The translations under genes were made by a program, and so were the position numbers. A DNA stretch of 64,000 nucleotides from Clavibacter sp. B3I6 (GTDB lineage: Bacteria > Actinomycetota > Actinomycetes > Actinomycetales > Microbacteriaceae), in assembly GCF_030816895.1 (NCBI RefSeq), contig NZ_JAUSYL010000001.1, positions 2,046,001 to 2,110,000 on the forward strand, written 5' to 3'. The notes beneath the pieces were generated by a model. That model was given only the letters and a program-made list of their open reading frames with translations. It was not told the DNA's origin and made no database searches. Every line of letters starts with the position of its first letter. Positions within the stretch are counted from its first letter, which is position 1. Below are positions 33,547-45,074 of this stretch, one piece after another.

Positions 33547-36500
33547 CCGCCAACTTCGCCTTCGCGCGCGCCGCATGGCCGGACGTATTCGAAGATGCGT
33601 CCCGCGCCGAGTCCTACCTTTCCAGCGACCCCCGCTCAGCCTGCTTCTACAGCCGCCGCGCGGTGGAGCAGCTCGTGGGTCACCTCTACGACGTGCTCAA
33701 CCTCCCCGTCCCCTACCAGGACGACCTCGCGGCGCGCATCAACGACGCCGGTTTCGCGCGCATCACTGGGGTGGGGATCGCGCAGAAGCTAAACCTGATC
33801 CGCAAGCTCGGCAACCAGGCGGTTCACGCTCAGCATCCGATCCGGCCTGACATCGCTCTGGCGACGTTGCGGGAGTTGCACCACGTGCTGGTGTGGGCTG
33901 TCTTCCGGCACTCGGCTCACCCGGAGGGTGTGCCGACGAGCGCGCAGTTCAATCCTCAGCTCGCGGCCGATGCCGTGCCGCTGTCCCGGGACGACGTCCG
34001 GCGGCTCGCGGAGAAGTTCGCCGCGCAGGATCAGGCCCACGCTAGGGCCCTCGCGGAACGTGATGACCTCGCGGCGGAGCAGGCGGAGGAGATCGAGCGG
34101 TTGCGGGCGCAGGTGGCCGCGGCGCAAGTGGCCAACCGCGCGGCCGACAACCACGACTACTCCGAGGCCGAGACGCGCGACCTCTTCATCGACGTGCTGC
34201 TGGCCGAGGCCGGCTGGCCGCTCACGGAGGTGCGCGATCGTGAGTTCGAGGTCGCCGGCATGCCCAACGGACTCGGGGTCGGATACGTCGACTACGTGCT
34301 GTGGGGCAGCGACGGCCTGCCGCTCGCCGTCGTCGAGGCCAAGCGCACGACGACGAGCGCGCAGGTCGGACAGCAGCAGGCGAAGCTCTACGCCGACTGC
34401 CTCGAAGCGACCTTCGGCCGGCGTCCCGTGGTGTTCTTCACGAACGGCTACGAGCACTGGGTTTGGGACGACGCTGCCGGATACCCTCCGCGGCAGATAG
34501 CGGGCTTCTTCACCCGCAGCGAGCTCGAGCTGATGATCCAGCGCCGCACGACACGCGTCCCGCTGGCGGGGGCCGCGGTGAGCACGGGAATCGCGGGTCG
34601 CCACTACCAGGTGCAGGCGATCCGCGCCGTGGGAGATGCGTTCGACCGCCACCAGCGGCAGGCGCTGCTGGTCATGGCGACGGGGTCGGGCAAGACCCGC
34701 ACGGTCATCGCGCTGGCCGACCAGCTGATGAAGGCGAACTGGGCCAAGCGCATCCTGTTCCTCGCCGACCGCACGGCGCTGGTGAAGCAGGCCGCCAATG
34801 CCTTCACGCAGCATCTGCCCGGTGCCGCGACCGTGAACTTGGTCACCGAGCGGTCCGCAGAGGGGCGCGTCTACGTTTCGACGTACCCGACGATGATGAA
34901 CCTCATCGGCCAGGTCACCGAGGGCGAGGGCGCGCCGACGCGGCGGTTCGGGCCTGGGTTCTTCGACCTGATCGTGATCGACGAGGCGCACCGGTCGATC
35001 TACCAGAAGTACGGGGCCATCTTCGACTGGTTCGACGCGCTGCTCGTCGGGCTGACGGCGACCCCGAAGGACGAAGTCGACCACAACACCTACCGCCGCT
35101 TCCACCTGGAGGACGGCGTGCCGACGGATGCGTACGCACTCGACGAAGCGGTCACGGAGGGCTTCCTGGTACCGCCGCGCGGGGTGTCGGTCGGCACGCG
35201 ATTCCTGCGGCAGGGCATCCGGTACGACGAGCTCAGGACGGAGGAGAAGGACGCCTGGGATGCGCTGGACTGGGGTGACGGCGACACGCCCACCACGGTC
35301 GAGGCCGACGAGCTGAACCGCTTCCTCTTCAACGAGGACACCGTCGACAAGGCGCTCGCGACCCTCATGACGAGCGGGTACAAGGTCGCGGGCGGCGACC
35401 GCCTCGGCAAGACCATCGTGTTCGCGAAGAACCAGGCGCACGCCGAGTTCATCCAGCGCCGCTTCGACGAGCAGTACCCCGAGCACGCGGGGCACTTCGC
35501 GCGCGTGATCACGCACAGCACCCCGTACGCGCAGAACCTCATCGACGAGTTCTCCATCGCCGACCACGCACCGCACATCGCGATCTCCGTCGACATGCTC
35601 GACACCGGGATCGACGTGCCCGAGATCGTGAATCTGGTCTTCTTCAAGCCGGTTCGGTCGAAGTCGAAGTTCTGGCAGATGATCGGCCGCGGCACGCGCC
35701 TGCGCCCCGACCTGTTCGGCGACGGGCAACCGAAGAAGGACTTCCTGGTCTTCGACTTCTGCGGCAACCTCGAGTTCTTCAGCCAGGACTTGCCGGGCAG
35801 CGAGGGGTCTATCCAGAAGTCGCTCACCCAGCGGCTGTTCGAGGCCCGGCTCGGGCTGATCACTGCCCTCGACCGAGCTCAGCTGGATCGGGAGCTGCGG
35901 GCGTCGGCAGCCGAGACCCTGCACCGGATCGTCGCGGGCATGAACCTCGACAACTTCCTCGTGCGCCCCGAACGGCGATGGGTCGAGCGGCTCGCCGACC
36001 CCGCGGCGTGGGATGCGCTGACGCCCGAGGACGCGGCCGAGGCCCTCACGCACCTGGCTGGCCTGCCGTCCAGCGTCACGGACGACGACGTGGACGCCAA
36101 GCGCTTCGACCTGCTCGTCTTGCGGCGACAGCTCGCCCAGCTCGACGGTGACCTCGTGGCTGCAGAGCGCGTCCGGCAGCAGGTGCAGGCCATCGCCACC
36201 GCGCTGCTGGGGAAGTCAGCCATCCCCTCGGTCGCGGAGCAGCTCGTGCTGCTCGAGGAGGTCGCCAGCGATGACTGGTGGGTCGACGTGAGCCTCGACA
36301 TGCTCGAGATCGCGCGGCTGCGCCTCCGCGCGCTGGTGAAGTTCGTGCCGAGCATCACTCGACCACGCGTGTACACCGATTTCATCGACGAGCTGGGCGA
36401 GGCGACCGAGATCGTGCTGGGGCAGACCACGCCGGGAACCGACCTCGGACGCTTCCGGGCGAAGGCGACCGCGTACCTGCGGCAGCACGAGGACCACCTC

Positions 36501-36923
36501 GCTCTGCAGCGCCTGCGCCGGAACCGGCAGCTGACGCCCGACGACCTGACCGCCCTCGAGACGATGCTGCTCGCCAGCGGTGCGGGCTCGAAGGCCGACA
36601 TCGAGCTGGCCGCCGAGCAGGCACGCGGGCTCGGGCCCTTCATCCGGTCCCTCGTCGGCTTGGACCGTGACGCCGTGATGGAGTCGTTCGCCCGGTTCCT
36701 CGACGGGTCGCGGTTCTCCGTCGAGCAGATCCGCTTCATCCACCTGATCGCCGACGAGCTCACCGCCAACGGCCTGATGGAGGCCGCTCGCCTCTACGAG
36801 TCGCCGTACACGGACCGTGCCCCGAGCGGCGTGGACTACCTCTTCGACGAGTCCGACGTGGATGCGATCGTGGAGATCCTGGAGGACGTCCAAGCTCACG
36901 CACGGCCCGCAACCGTGGCCTGA
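33543..36923 (+). CDS. hsdR: Type I restriction endonuclease, motor and cleavage subunit
   Basis: 1126 residues. An N-terminal DUF4145-like helical domain (1-130) and a coiled coil (160-200) precede the nuclease domain with Asp250 and E265-A-K267. The translocase follows with Walker A ATGSGKT (379-385) and DEAH (480-483), and helicase motif VI in QMIGRGTRLRPD. A helical C-terminus follows. It cuts unmodified DNA after translocation, as a complex with HsdM and HsdS. The GTG start at 33543 overlaps the hsdS stop (GTGA), so all three genes are coupled. If HsdS is inactive, the complex cannot target DNA. Confidence 0.92.
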   Translation: MTANFAFARAAWPDVFEDASRAESYLSSDPRSACFYSRRAVEQLVGHLYDVLNLPVPYQDDLAARINDAGFARITGVGIAQKLNLIRKLGNQAVHAQHPIRPDIALATLRELHHVLVWAVFRHSAHPEGVPTSAQFNPQLAADAVPLSRDDVRRLAEKFAAQDQAHARALAERDDLAAEQAEEIERLRAQVAAAQVANRAADNHDYSEAETRDLFIDVLLAEAGWPLTEVRDREFEVAGMPNGLGVGYVDYVLWGSDGLPLAVVEAKRTTTSAQVGQQQAKLYADCLEATFGRRPVVFFTNGYEHWVWDDAAGYPPRQIAGFFTRSELELMIQRRTTRVPLAGAAVSTGIAGRHYQVQAIRAVGDAFDRHQRQALLVMATGSGKTRTVIALADQLMKANWAKRILFLADRTALVKQAANAFTQHLPGAATVNLVTERSAEGRVYVSTYPTMMNLIGQVTEGEGAPTRRFGPGFFDLIVIDEAHRSIYQKYGAIFDWFDALLVGLTATPKDEVDHNTYRRFHLEDGVPTDAYALDEAVTEGFLVPPRGVSVGTRFLRQGIRYDELRTEEKDAWDALDWGDGDTPTTVEADELNRFLFNEDTVDKALATLMTSGYKVAGGDRLGKTIVFAKNQAHAEFIQRRFDEQYPEHAGHFARVITHSTPYAQNLIDEFSIADHAPHIAISVDMLDTGIDVPEIVNLVFFKPVRSKSKFWQMIGRGTRLRPDLFGDGQPKKDFLVFDFCGNLEFFSQDLPGSEGSIQKSLTQRLFEARLGLITALDRAQLDRELRASAAETLHRIVAGMNLDNFLVRPERRWVERLADPAAWDALTPEDAAEALTHLAGLPSSVTDDDVDAKRFDLLVLRRQLAQLDGDLVAAERVRQQVQAIATALLGKSAIPSVAEQLVLLEEVASDDWWVDVSLDMLEIARLRLRALVKFVPSITRPRVYTDFIDELGEATEIVLGQTTPGTDLGRFRAKATAYLRQHEDHLALQRLRRNRQLTPDDLTALETMLLASGAGSKADIELAAEQARGLGPFIRSLVGLDRDAVMESFARFLDGSRFSVEQIRFIHLIADELTANGLMEAARLYESPYTDRAPSGVDYLFDESDVDAIVEILEDVQAHARPATVA

Positions 36924-37013
36924 GGTCGCCCCGAGAACAATCAGATAGGTACGGCGCAGGCGCCCGGGGCGTCGCGTCCGCCGTCCGCTGTTCGACTACT
37001 ACTCCCCGACCGG

Positions 37014-39380
<2,367 letters not shown>

Positions 39381-39429
39381 CGTGCTCCAGGGTTCGACGA
39401 CGCGCACCTCGGCGTGCGTGACGCGCCGC

Positions 39430-40488
39430 TCAGCCTATGGCCCCGAGCTCCTCGCGGACGATGGCCGCTCCCGCGCTCAGGGCGCTCAGCTTCCCCAGCG
39501 CGAGGGGTCGCGCCAACGGCGCCATCCCGCAGTTGGTGCTCGGGAGGAGCAGCTCCGGGTCGACGAACCGGAGGGCCCGTCGGAGCGTGTCGGCGACCTC
39601 CTCCGGGGTCTCGATGACGTCGCTCGCCACGTCGATGGCCCCGAGCATGACCTTCTTCCCGCGGACGAGCTCGATCAGCTCCATCGGGACGTGCGAGTGG
39701 TGGCACTCCAGCGAGATGATGTCGAGCGTGGACCGCTGCAGGAGCGGGAGCGACTCCTCGTACTGCCGCCACTCCGACCCGAGCGTCGCCTTCCAGTCGG
39801 TGTTGGCCTTGATCCCGTAGCCGTAGCAGATGTGCACGGCGGTCTCCACGTGGAGCCCCTCCGCCGCCCTCTCGAGGGCCGCGACCCCCCAGTCCTTCAG
39901 CTCGTCGAAGAAGACGTTGAAGGCGGGCTCGTCGAACTGGACGATGTCGACTCCCGCGGCCTCGAGCGCCTTCGCCTCCTCGTTGAGGATGCCCGCGAAC
40001 TCCCACGCCAGCTCCTCCCGGCTCCCGTAGTGGCGGTCGGCGAGGGTGTCGATCATCGTCATCGGACCGGGCAGCGCCCACTTGATCGGCTGGTCGGTCT
40101 GCTGGCGCAGGAACCGGGCGTCGGCGGCGAAGACCGGCTCCTCGAGGCTGACGGCACCGACGACGGTCGGCACGCTCGCGTCGTACCGGTCGCGGATGCG
40201 GACGGTCTCCCGGCGCTCGAAGTCGACGCCGGAGAGGTGCTCGACGAACGTCGTGACGAAGTGCTGGCGGGTCTGCTCCCCGTCGCTGACTATGTCGATG
40301 CCCCGCTGGTGCTGCTCGTGGACGGCGGCGCGCAGGGCGTCCTGCGTGCCCTCGACCAGGGCGTCGCCGTCCAGCCGCCACGGGGACCACAGGGTCTCCG
40401 GCTGCGCGAGCCAGGACGGCTTCGGCAGGCTGCCGACGGGCGCGGTGGGCAGCAGACGATCCGTGGCCCGGGATCCCCGGCCGGTCAT
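39430..40488 (-). CDS. mesD: Core methionine synthase MesD (MetE C-domain homologue)
   Basis: 352-residue relative of the catalytic half of cobalamin-independent methionine synthase. Zinc ligands are visible as H-x-C in VHICYG, Glu in SLECHHSH and Cys in STNCGM. It lacks the N-terminal folate-binding half of MetE. Paired with a DUF1852 gene directly upstream, it matches the MesD/MesX type of folate-independent methionine synthase, which needs MesX and oxygen. ATG 40488 overlaps the mesX stop (ATGA). The methyl donor is not established. Confidence 0.85.
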   Translation of the reverse strand: MTGRGSRATDRLLPTAPVGSLPKPSWLAQPETLWSPWRLDGDALVEGTQDALRAAVHEQHQRGIDIVSDGEQTRQHFVTTFVEHLSGVDFERRETVRIRDRYDASVPTVVGAVSLEEPVFAADARFLRQQTDQPIKWALPGPMTMIDTLADRHYGSREELAWEFAGILNEEAKALEAAGVDIVQFDEPAFNVFFDELKDWGVAALERAAEGLHVETAVHICYGYGIKANTDWKATLGSEWRQYEESLPLLQRSTLDIISLECHHSHVPMELIELVRGKKVMLGAIDVASDVIETPEEVADTLRRALRFVDPELLLPSTNCGMAPLARPLALGKLSALSAGAAIVREELGAIG

Positions 40489-41477
40489 CGGGCTGCCCCG
40501 ACGCGCTCGGCGGCCCATCGCCGCAGCTGCTCCCCGTGCGGCTCCATCAGGTGCTCCTCCGCGTACCTCGCCTGCTCGACCGCGAGCCGTCCGCGCTCCT
40601 CGCGGTCGTACGTGATGGTCGGGCGCGCGTGGTCCTCGGCCGTGAGGTCCGGTCGGTAGACGTCCGCGGCGACCGCGCGGGCGCAGTAGATCTCGGGCCG
40701 GTAGATCCTCTGGAAGGTCTCCATCGTGCTGATGGTGCCGATGAGCTGCAGGTCCGAGTAGTCGGCGAGCAGGTCACCCGAGGAGTAGAACGCCAGGGGC
40801 GCCACGCTGCCGGGCGGCATGAAGAAGCGGGCCTGCAGCCCCATCTCGGCGAAGTACCGGTCGGTCAGCGAGGACGCGTCCTGCTGGTACTCGACGCCGA
40901 GGACCGGGTGCTGGAACCCGGTCCGCCGGTACGTCCTGCTCGTCGAGACGCTGATGCAGACGACGGGCGGCGTCGCCGAGTGCTCGGCGTAGAGGTCGGA
41001 GTCGCGGAAGTGCCGGAAGAGCATGCCGTGCAGGACCCCGAAGTCGTCAGGGGCGACGGATCCGGGCCGGGATCGGCCGTGCGCCGGCAGCAGCACGCTG
41101 AAGTCGTAGTCGCGGATGTAGGACGAGAGGTTGTTGCCCAGGATCCCCGGGTGACATCGACCGGTCCGGCGGTCGAGGATCCGGGTCCTCAGGATCTCCA
41201 GCAGGGGGAACTCGCGTTCGCCGCGGTCGGCGGCGAAGCGCAGCCCCACGGAGACGATGTCGAGCCCCACGGTGTACCGGTCCCGGTCCGGGTTGTCGGC
41301 GTGCGCGAGGCCGTTGAACCGGTCGTCGATCAGCGCCAGGGCGTCGCGGAGGTTCTCCCGGCGGCGCTCGCCCCGGGCCAGGTTGGCGAAGTTGGTGGTG
41401 ACCCGCGAGCTCTCCGCCGGCGCGTAGTCCTCGTCGAAGGGCGTGATGGTGATGCTGAACGTGAACTCGTCCGTCAT
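40485..41477 (-). CDS. mesX: DUF1852 protein, MesX partner of MesD
   Basis: 330-residue protein of the DUF1852 family, starting TDEFTFSITITPFDEDYAP and containing RVTTNFANLARGERRRENLRDAL and RFNGLAHADNPDRDRY. It is required for methionine synthesis by MesD in species studied and may supply or load the methyl group. The family start fits ATG 41477. A GTG at 41570, in frame and preceded by CAGGAG, would add 31 proline-rich residues not expected in the family. It overlaps mesD by four bases, forming a two-gene unit. Confidence 0.85.
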   Translation of the reverse strand: MTDEFTFSITITPFDEDYAPAESSRVTTNFANLARGERRRENLRDALALIDDRFNGLAHADNPDRDRYTVGLDIVSVGLRFAADRGEREFPLLEILRTRILDRRTGRCHPGILGNNLSSYIRDYDFSVLLPAHGRSRPGSVAPDDFGVLHGMLFRHFRDSDLYAEHSATPPVVCISVSTSRTYRRTGFQHPVLGVEYQQDASSLTDRYFAEMGLQARFFMPPGSVAPLAFYSSGDLLADYSDLQLIGTISTMETFQRIYRPEIYCARAVAADVYRPDLTAEDHARPTITYDREERGRLAVEQARYAEEHLMEPHGEQLRRWAAERVGAAR

Positions 41478-41779
41478 GAGCGGCCATTCCGTGGGAGGGA
41501 CAGTGCGGGGAGGGACAGGGCGGGGCGGGCCCGAGGTGGCGGCGACGTGCGCCGGTGCGGTGATCGTCACGGGGTGCTCCTGTCCAGGTGCCCGGCAGCC
41601 TGTCAGGTCGCGGCGGGTGCACGCGGGTACGTGACGGAGTGTGACCGCCGCAGGGCCCCGCGCACGACGAGAGCCCGCCCCCGCGATCCGGATGGATCGC
41701 GAGGACGGGCTCTCGTGCGGGACACGGCCTCACCCGGGTCCCGGCCGCGCTGCGGCTTGCCGCGCTGCGGCCGGTCGGC
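41478..41779. other. Intergenic region between mesX and the third ABC operon
   Basis: About 300 bp holding the mesX leader (with a possible upstream GTG start at 41570), a terminator hairpin and no further gene. I looked for a methionine- or SAM-type riboswitch fold upstream of mesX and did not see one. Confidence 0.5.
41668..41715. terminator. Hairpin terminator of the third ABC operon
   Basis: A 22-bp stem with two mismatches (41668-41689 with 41694-41715) and a 4-nt loop lies past the permease stop. It shares the GAGAGCCCGCC core and the order terminator-permease end with 28399-28536. Confidence 0.75.
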
Positions 41780-42661
41780 TCACCTCCCGGCGAGCGACCC
41801 GCCGATCCCGCCGACGCTGAAGTACTTGTTCAGGAAGGCGAAGATCAGCACGGGCGGCAGCATCATGATGACCGCGACCGCCATCACCGAGCCCCAGTCG
41901 GCCGCGTTCTGCTGGAAGAACGTGTTGAGGCCGATGGGGAGGGTGTACTTCGTGAAGTCCTGCAGGAACAGGAGCGCGATCAGGTAGTCGTTCCACGCCA
42001 GCAGGAACGAGAAGATCGCGGTCGAGAGGATGCCCGGCAGGGAGTTGCGCATCACCACGTGGATGAAGCCGCTGAACACGCTCGCGCCGTCCATCCACGC
42101 CGCCTCCTCGAGGGTGATCGGGATGGAGTCGATGTAGGCCGCCATCATCCAGATCGCGACCGACATGGTCGACCCGATGTAGATGATCGCCACGCCCTGC
42201 AGCGTGTTGATGAGGCCCATGGCCGAGAACGTGATGAACAGCGGGATCGCCGCCGTCACCACCGGCAGGGCCTGCACCACGAACAGCACGAGCGAGTACC
42301 CGGAGACGAGCCGCGACCGCGAGCGGCTGAGCACGTACCCGGCGGGAGCGGCGATGACGACCGAGACCACGACCGTCACCAGCGCGACGAGCAGGCTGTT
42401 GCCGAGCCAGATCATCACGTCGGTGCCGCCGAGCACGCGCTGGAAGTTCTCCAGCGTGAACCCGGTGGCCGTCGAGTTCTGCCCCGGCTGGGTGGAGAGG
42501 AACAGCACCGCGAGGATGGGCGTGATCACGATCAGCGTGATGACCGCGATGAACAGGAAGCGCCACCACTGGCCCTTCTGCTCCCGCTCCTTCGCGGACG
42601 TGCGCTTGATGTCGCCGACGGTCGCCGAGGTGGCGCCGACGGCCGCGAGTGGCTGGCTCAT
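41780..42661 (-). CDS. Sugar ABC transporter permease, MalG type
   Basis: 293 residues, six membrane helices, EAA loop LEEAAWMDGASVFSGFIHVVMRNSLPG near residues 185-210, C-terminus NKYFSVGGIGGSLAGR. It overlaps the upstream MalF-type permease by four bases. Its last 30 bases carry the right copy of the 32-bp repeat whose left copy is at 28505. It is the distal gene of a five-gene minus-strand operon. Confidence 0.88.
   Translation of the reverse strand: MSQPLAAVGATSATVGDIKRTSAKEREQKGQWWRFLFIAVITLIVITPILAVLFLSTQPGQNSTATGFTLENFQRVLGGTDVMIWLGNSLLVALVTVVVSVVIAAPAGYVLSRSRSRLVSGYSLVLFVVQALPVVTAAIPLFITFSAMGLINTLQGVAIIYIGSTMSVAIWMMAAYIDSIPITLEEAAWMDGASVFSGFIHVVMRNSLPGILSTAIFSFLLAWNDYLIALLFLQDFTKYTLPIGLNTFFQQNAADWGSVMAVAVIMMLPPVLIFAFLNKYFSVGGIGGSLAGR
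41798..41829. repeat. 32-bp direct repeat, right copy (inside permease gene)
   Basis: Identical to 28505-28536, same orientation, 13,293 bp apart. Here it is part of the intact permease coding sequence. Confidence 0.85.
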
Positions 42662-43644
42662 TCGATGTCCGCCTTCTTGATCTGCCGGTACAGCAGGGTC
42701 GACACGATGACCAGCACGGCGGTCATCATGAAGGCCACCGCGGTCGCCGGGCCGGTCTGCAGGTTCTGGAACGCCTGCTGGTACGCCAGCACGATCAGCG
42801 ACGTCGTCGCGTTCACGGGACCGCCCTGCGTGAGCAGGAAGATCGTCGGGAAGTCGTTGACGCAGAAGATCGTCATCAGCACCCAGCTGATGTAGGTGGT
42901 CCGCGAGATGATCGGCAGGGTGACGCCGCGGAACGCCTGCCAGGCGCTCGCGCCGTCCATCTTCGCCGCCTCGTAGACGTTGGTGTCCACCGACGCGAGC
43001 GCCGAGGACATCATCATCAGCATGAACGGGAAGCTGATCCAGACCTTGAAGACGCAGACCACGACCTGCGCGAGCACGGGGTCGCCCAGGAAGTTCGCGT
43101 CAGGGAACCCGAGCGTCTCCAGGATGATCGGCACCGGGCTCTGGGGCGTCGCCACCAGCCAGTTCCACGACGTCGACGACACGACCACCGGGACGATCCA
43201 CGGCAGCAGCAGCAGCACCTTGAAGAGCCCGTTGGCGGGGATCCGGGTGCGCAGCAGCAGCGCGAGGGCGAGGCCCACGAGCCACGAGCCGAAGACGCCC
43301 ACGACCGTGAACACGATCGTGAACGTCGTCGCGTTGCGGAACTGCTCCGACGTGATCACGTCGGTGTAGTTCTGGAGCCCGACGAAGGGCGTCTCCCACG
43401 GCAGCGTCGACGGCGTCCCCTGCTGCAGCGACTGCAGGAAGGAGTAGACGACCGGGTAGACGTTGAGCAGCACGAGCAGGATCAGCGACGGCAGCGCGAA
43501 CAACGCCAGCGTCGCGCCCGCACGCCCGAGCGGCGTCTTGCCGGAGCGCTTGCGCGGCTCCGTGGGCCGCCGACCGGAGCCGGCGACGCCCACTCCGCGA
43601 CGCGCCAGCCCGATCTTGTCGGCGACGCGCGTGTCGACCGCCAT
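42658..43644 (-). CDS. Sugar ABC transporter permease, MalF type
   Basis: 328 residues with an arginine-rich cytoplasmic N-terminus of about 40 residues, then six helices and the EAA loop YEAAKMDGASAWQAFRGVTLPII near residues 225-250. It sits 42 nt after the binding-protein gene and overlaps the next permease (ATGA). Confidence 0.88.
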   Translation of the reverse strand: MAVDTRVADKIGLARRGVGVAGSGRRPTEPRKRSGKTPLGRAGATLALFALPSLILLVLLNVYPVVYSFLQSLQQGTPSTLPWETPFVGLQNYTDVITSEQFRNATTFTIVFTVVGVFGSWLVGLALALLLRTRIPANGLFKVLLLLPWIVPVVVSSTSWNWLVATPQSPVPIILETLGFPDANFLGDPVLAQVVVCVFKVWISFPFMLMMMSSALASVDTNVYEAAKMDGASAWQAFRGVTLPIISRTTYISWVLMTIFCVNDFPTIFLLTQGGPVNATTSLIVLAYQQAFQNLQTGPATAVAFMMTAVLVIVSTLLYRQIKKADIE

Positions 43645-43686
43645 CAGCTCACCCCGTCCATGTCATGACCTCCCGGTGGTCGCGCA

Positions 43687-45015
43687 TCACGCGCCGGCCT
43701 CGAGCTCCTTCTGGAGCTTCTCGAGGGACTCGCGCGCCGTGACGGTGCCGCCGAGGACGGCCTGCGCGAACGAGATCGTCGGCTGCGTGCCGTCGACCTT
43801 GGTGACGTTCTGGAAGACCGTGTTGGACCCGGGGGCGCCCCACGTCTTCGAGATGGGCTGCCAGTCGTTGAGGATCTTCGTGGTGTTCGCGTCGTCCGCG
43901 TACGCCTCCTCGGCGATGGACTTCAGCGGCGGCAGGCCGATGCCCGTCTGCTTCGTCCAGAGCGACTTCATGTTCTGGTAGTAGTACGTGAGGAACGCCT
44001 CGCTGTTCTCCTGGCTGGGCGTCGACTTGTACATCATGATGTTGTTCGGGAAGTAGAGCGCGCCCTTCTCGCCGCCGGGGCCCACGAGCGGGTCGCCGAC
44101 CACCATGTTGGCCGCGGTCTCCGGGCTCACGTTCGCCGTGGCGCCCGCGCCGTCCCAGAGCATGCCGAACGTGCCGGCGTCCATCTGCTGGTACGCGTTG
44201 TCGGAGGTGTAGGTGGCGCTGCGGGGGTCCACGTAGCCGTTCTTCACCATGCCGAGGACCCACTCGACGGCCTCGATGTTCTTGTCCGTCACGACGTCCG
44301 GGTTCTGGTCGGGGTCGAACAGGCCGCCGCCGTTGTTGATCATGTGGGCGACGATCTGGTGGAAGCCGGTGAAGGCGCCCGCGCCGGAGCGCGTGCCGTA
44401 GCCGTAGACGCCGATCTTCTTGAGCCCGGCGCACGCGGCCTCGTACGTGTCCCAGTCGGTGGGCGCCTCGACACCGGCCTTCTCGAGGAGGTCCTTGCGG
44501 TACCAGTACATGCGCATGTCGAGGTTGTACGGGACGGCCGCGTAGCCGTTGGCCGTCTTCAGGGTGTCGACGAGCCCGGGCAGGAAGTCGTCGTAGATGC
44601 CGTTCGACTTCCACGACTCGATGAGGTCGTCCGCGTACGCGATCTTGCCCTGCGACTCGAAGAGGAACGCCGTCGTCCCGCCTCCGGAGCTCACGGCCGG
44701 ACCGTTGTTCGCCGCGACGGCGGTGGAGAAGGTCTGCGTGAAGTTGGCCCACTGGACCTGCTGGTAGCTGACCTTGCCCATGCCGCTCGCGGGCTCGTAC
44801 GCCGCGGAGATCGCCTTGTCCTCGGTGAGGAAGGCGGGCGCGCCCCAGGGCATGTTCCAGAACTTGAGGGGGGCGCCGGCGCCTCCGCCCGCGCCTCCGC
44901 CGCCGCCGCCGCTGCAGGCGGCGAGGAGGCCGACCGCCGCGGCGCCGACGCCGGCGCTCAGGAGGGATCGACGGGTGAGTCCGTTGCCGAAGGCGCTGGA
45001 TGACTGCTGTGGCAT
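43687..45015 (-). CDS. Extracellular sugar-binding lipoprotein of ABC importer
   Basis: 442-residue family 1 solute-binding protein. The N-terminus carries a twin-arginine-like motif (LTRRSLLSAG) and lipobox LAAC with Cys34, so it may be folded before export and lipid-anchored. A glycine-rich linker (about 36-48) follows. Body features include YNLDMRMYWYRKDLLEKAGVEAPTDWDTY and MLWDGAGATANVSPE. GGAG precedes ATG 45015. It lies between the unknown 270-residue gene and the permeases. Confidence 0.88.
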   Translation of the reverse strand: MPQQSSSAFGNGLTRRSLLSAGVGAAAVGLLAACSGGGGGGAGGGAGAPLKFWNMPWGAPAFLTEDKAISAAYEPASGMGKVSYQQVQWANFTQTFSTAVAANNGPAVSSGGGTTAFLFESQGKIAYADDLIESWKSNGIYDDFLPGLVDTLKTANGYAAVPYNLDMRMYWYRKDLLEKAGVEAPTDWDTYEAACAGLKKIGVYGYGTRSGAGAFTGFHQIVAHMINNGGGLFDPDQNPDVVTDKNIEAVEWVLGMVKNGYVDPRSATYTSDNAYQQMDAGTFGMLWDGAGATANVSPETAANMVVGDPLVGPGGEKGALYFPNNIMMYKSTPSQENSEAFLTYYYQNMKSLWTKQTGIGLPPLKSIAEEAYADDANTTKILNDWQPISKTWGAPGSNTVFQNVTKVDGTQPTISFAQAVLGGTVTARESLEKLQKELEAGA

Positions 45016-45074
45016 TTCGTGCTCCGTTGCATGTTGTGGTGCCTGATGTGTGGTGGAGGGGAAGGGATCGTGGG

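Noticed and set aside
41478..41660. Possible SAM or methionine riboswitch upstream of mesX
   Set aside because: No conserved core or pseudoknot-type pairing was found; only G-rich filler and a possible alternative start.
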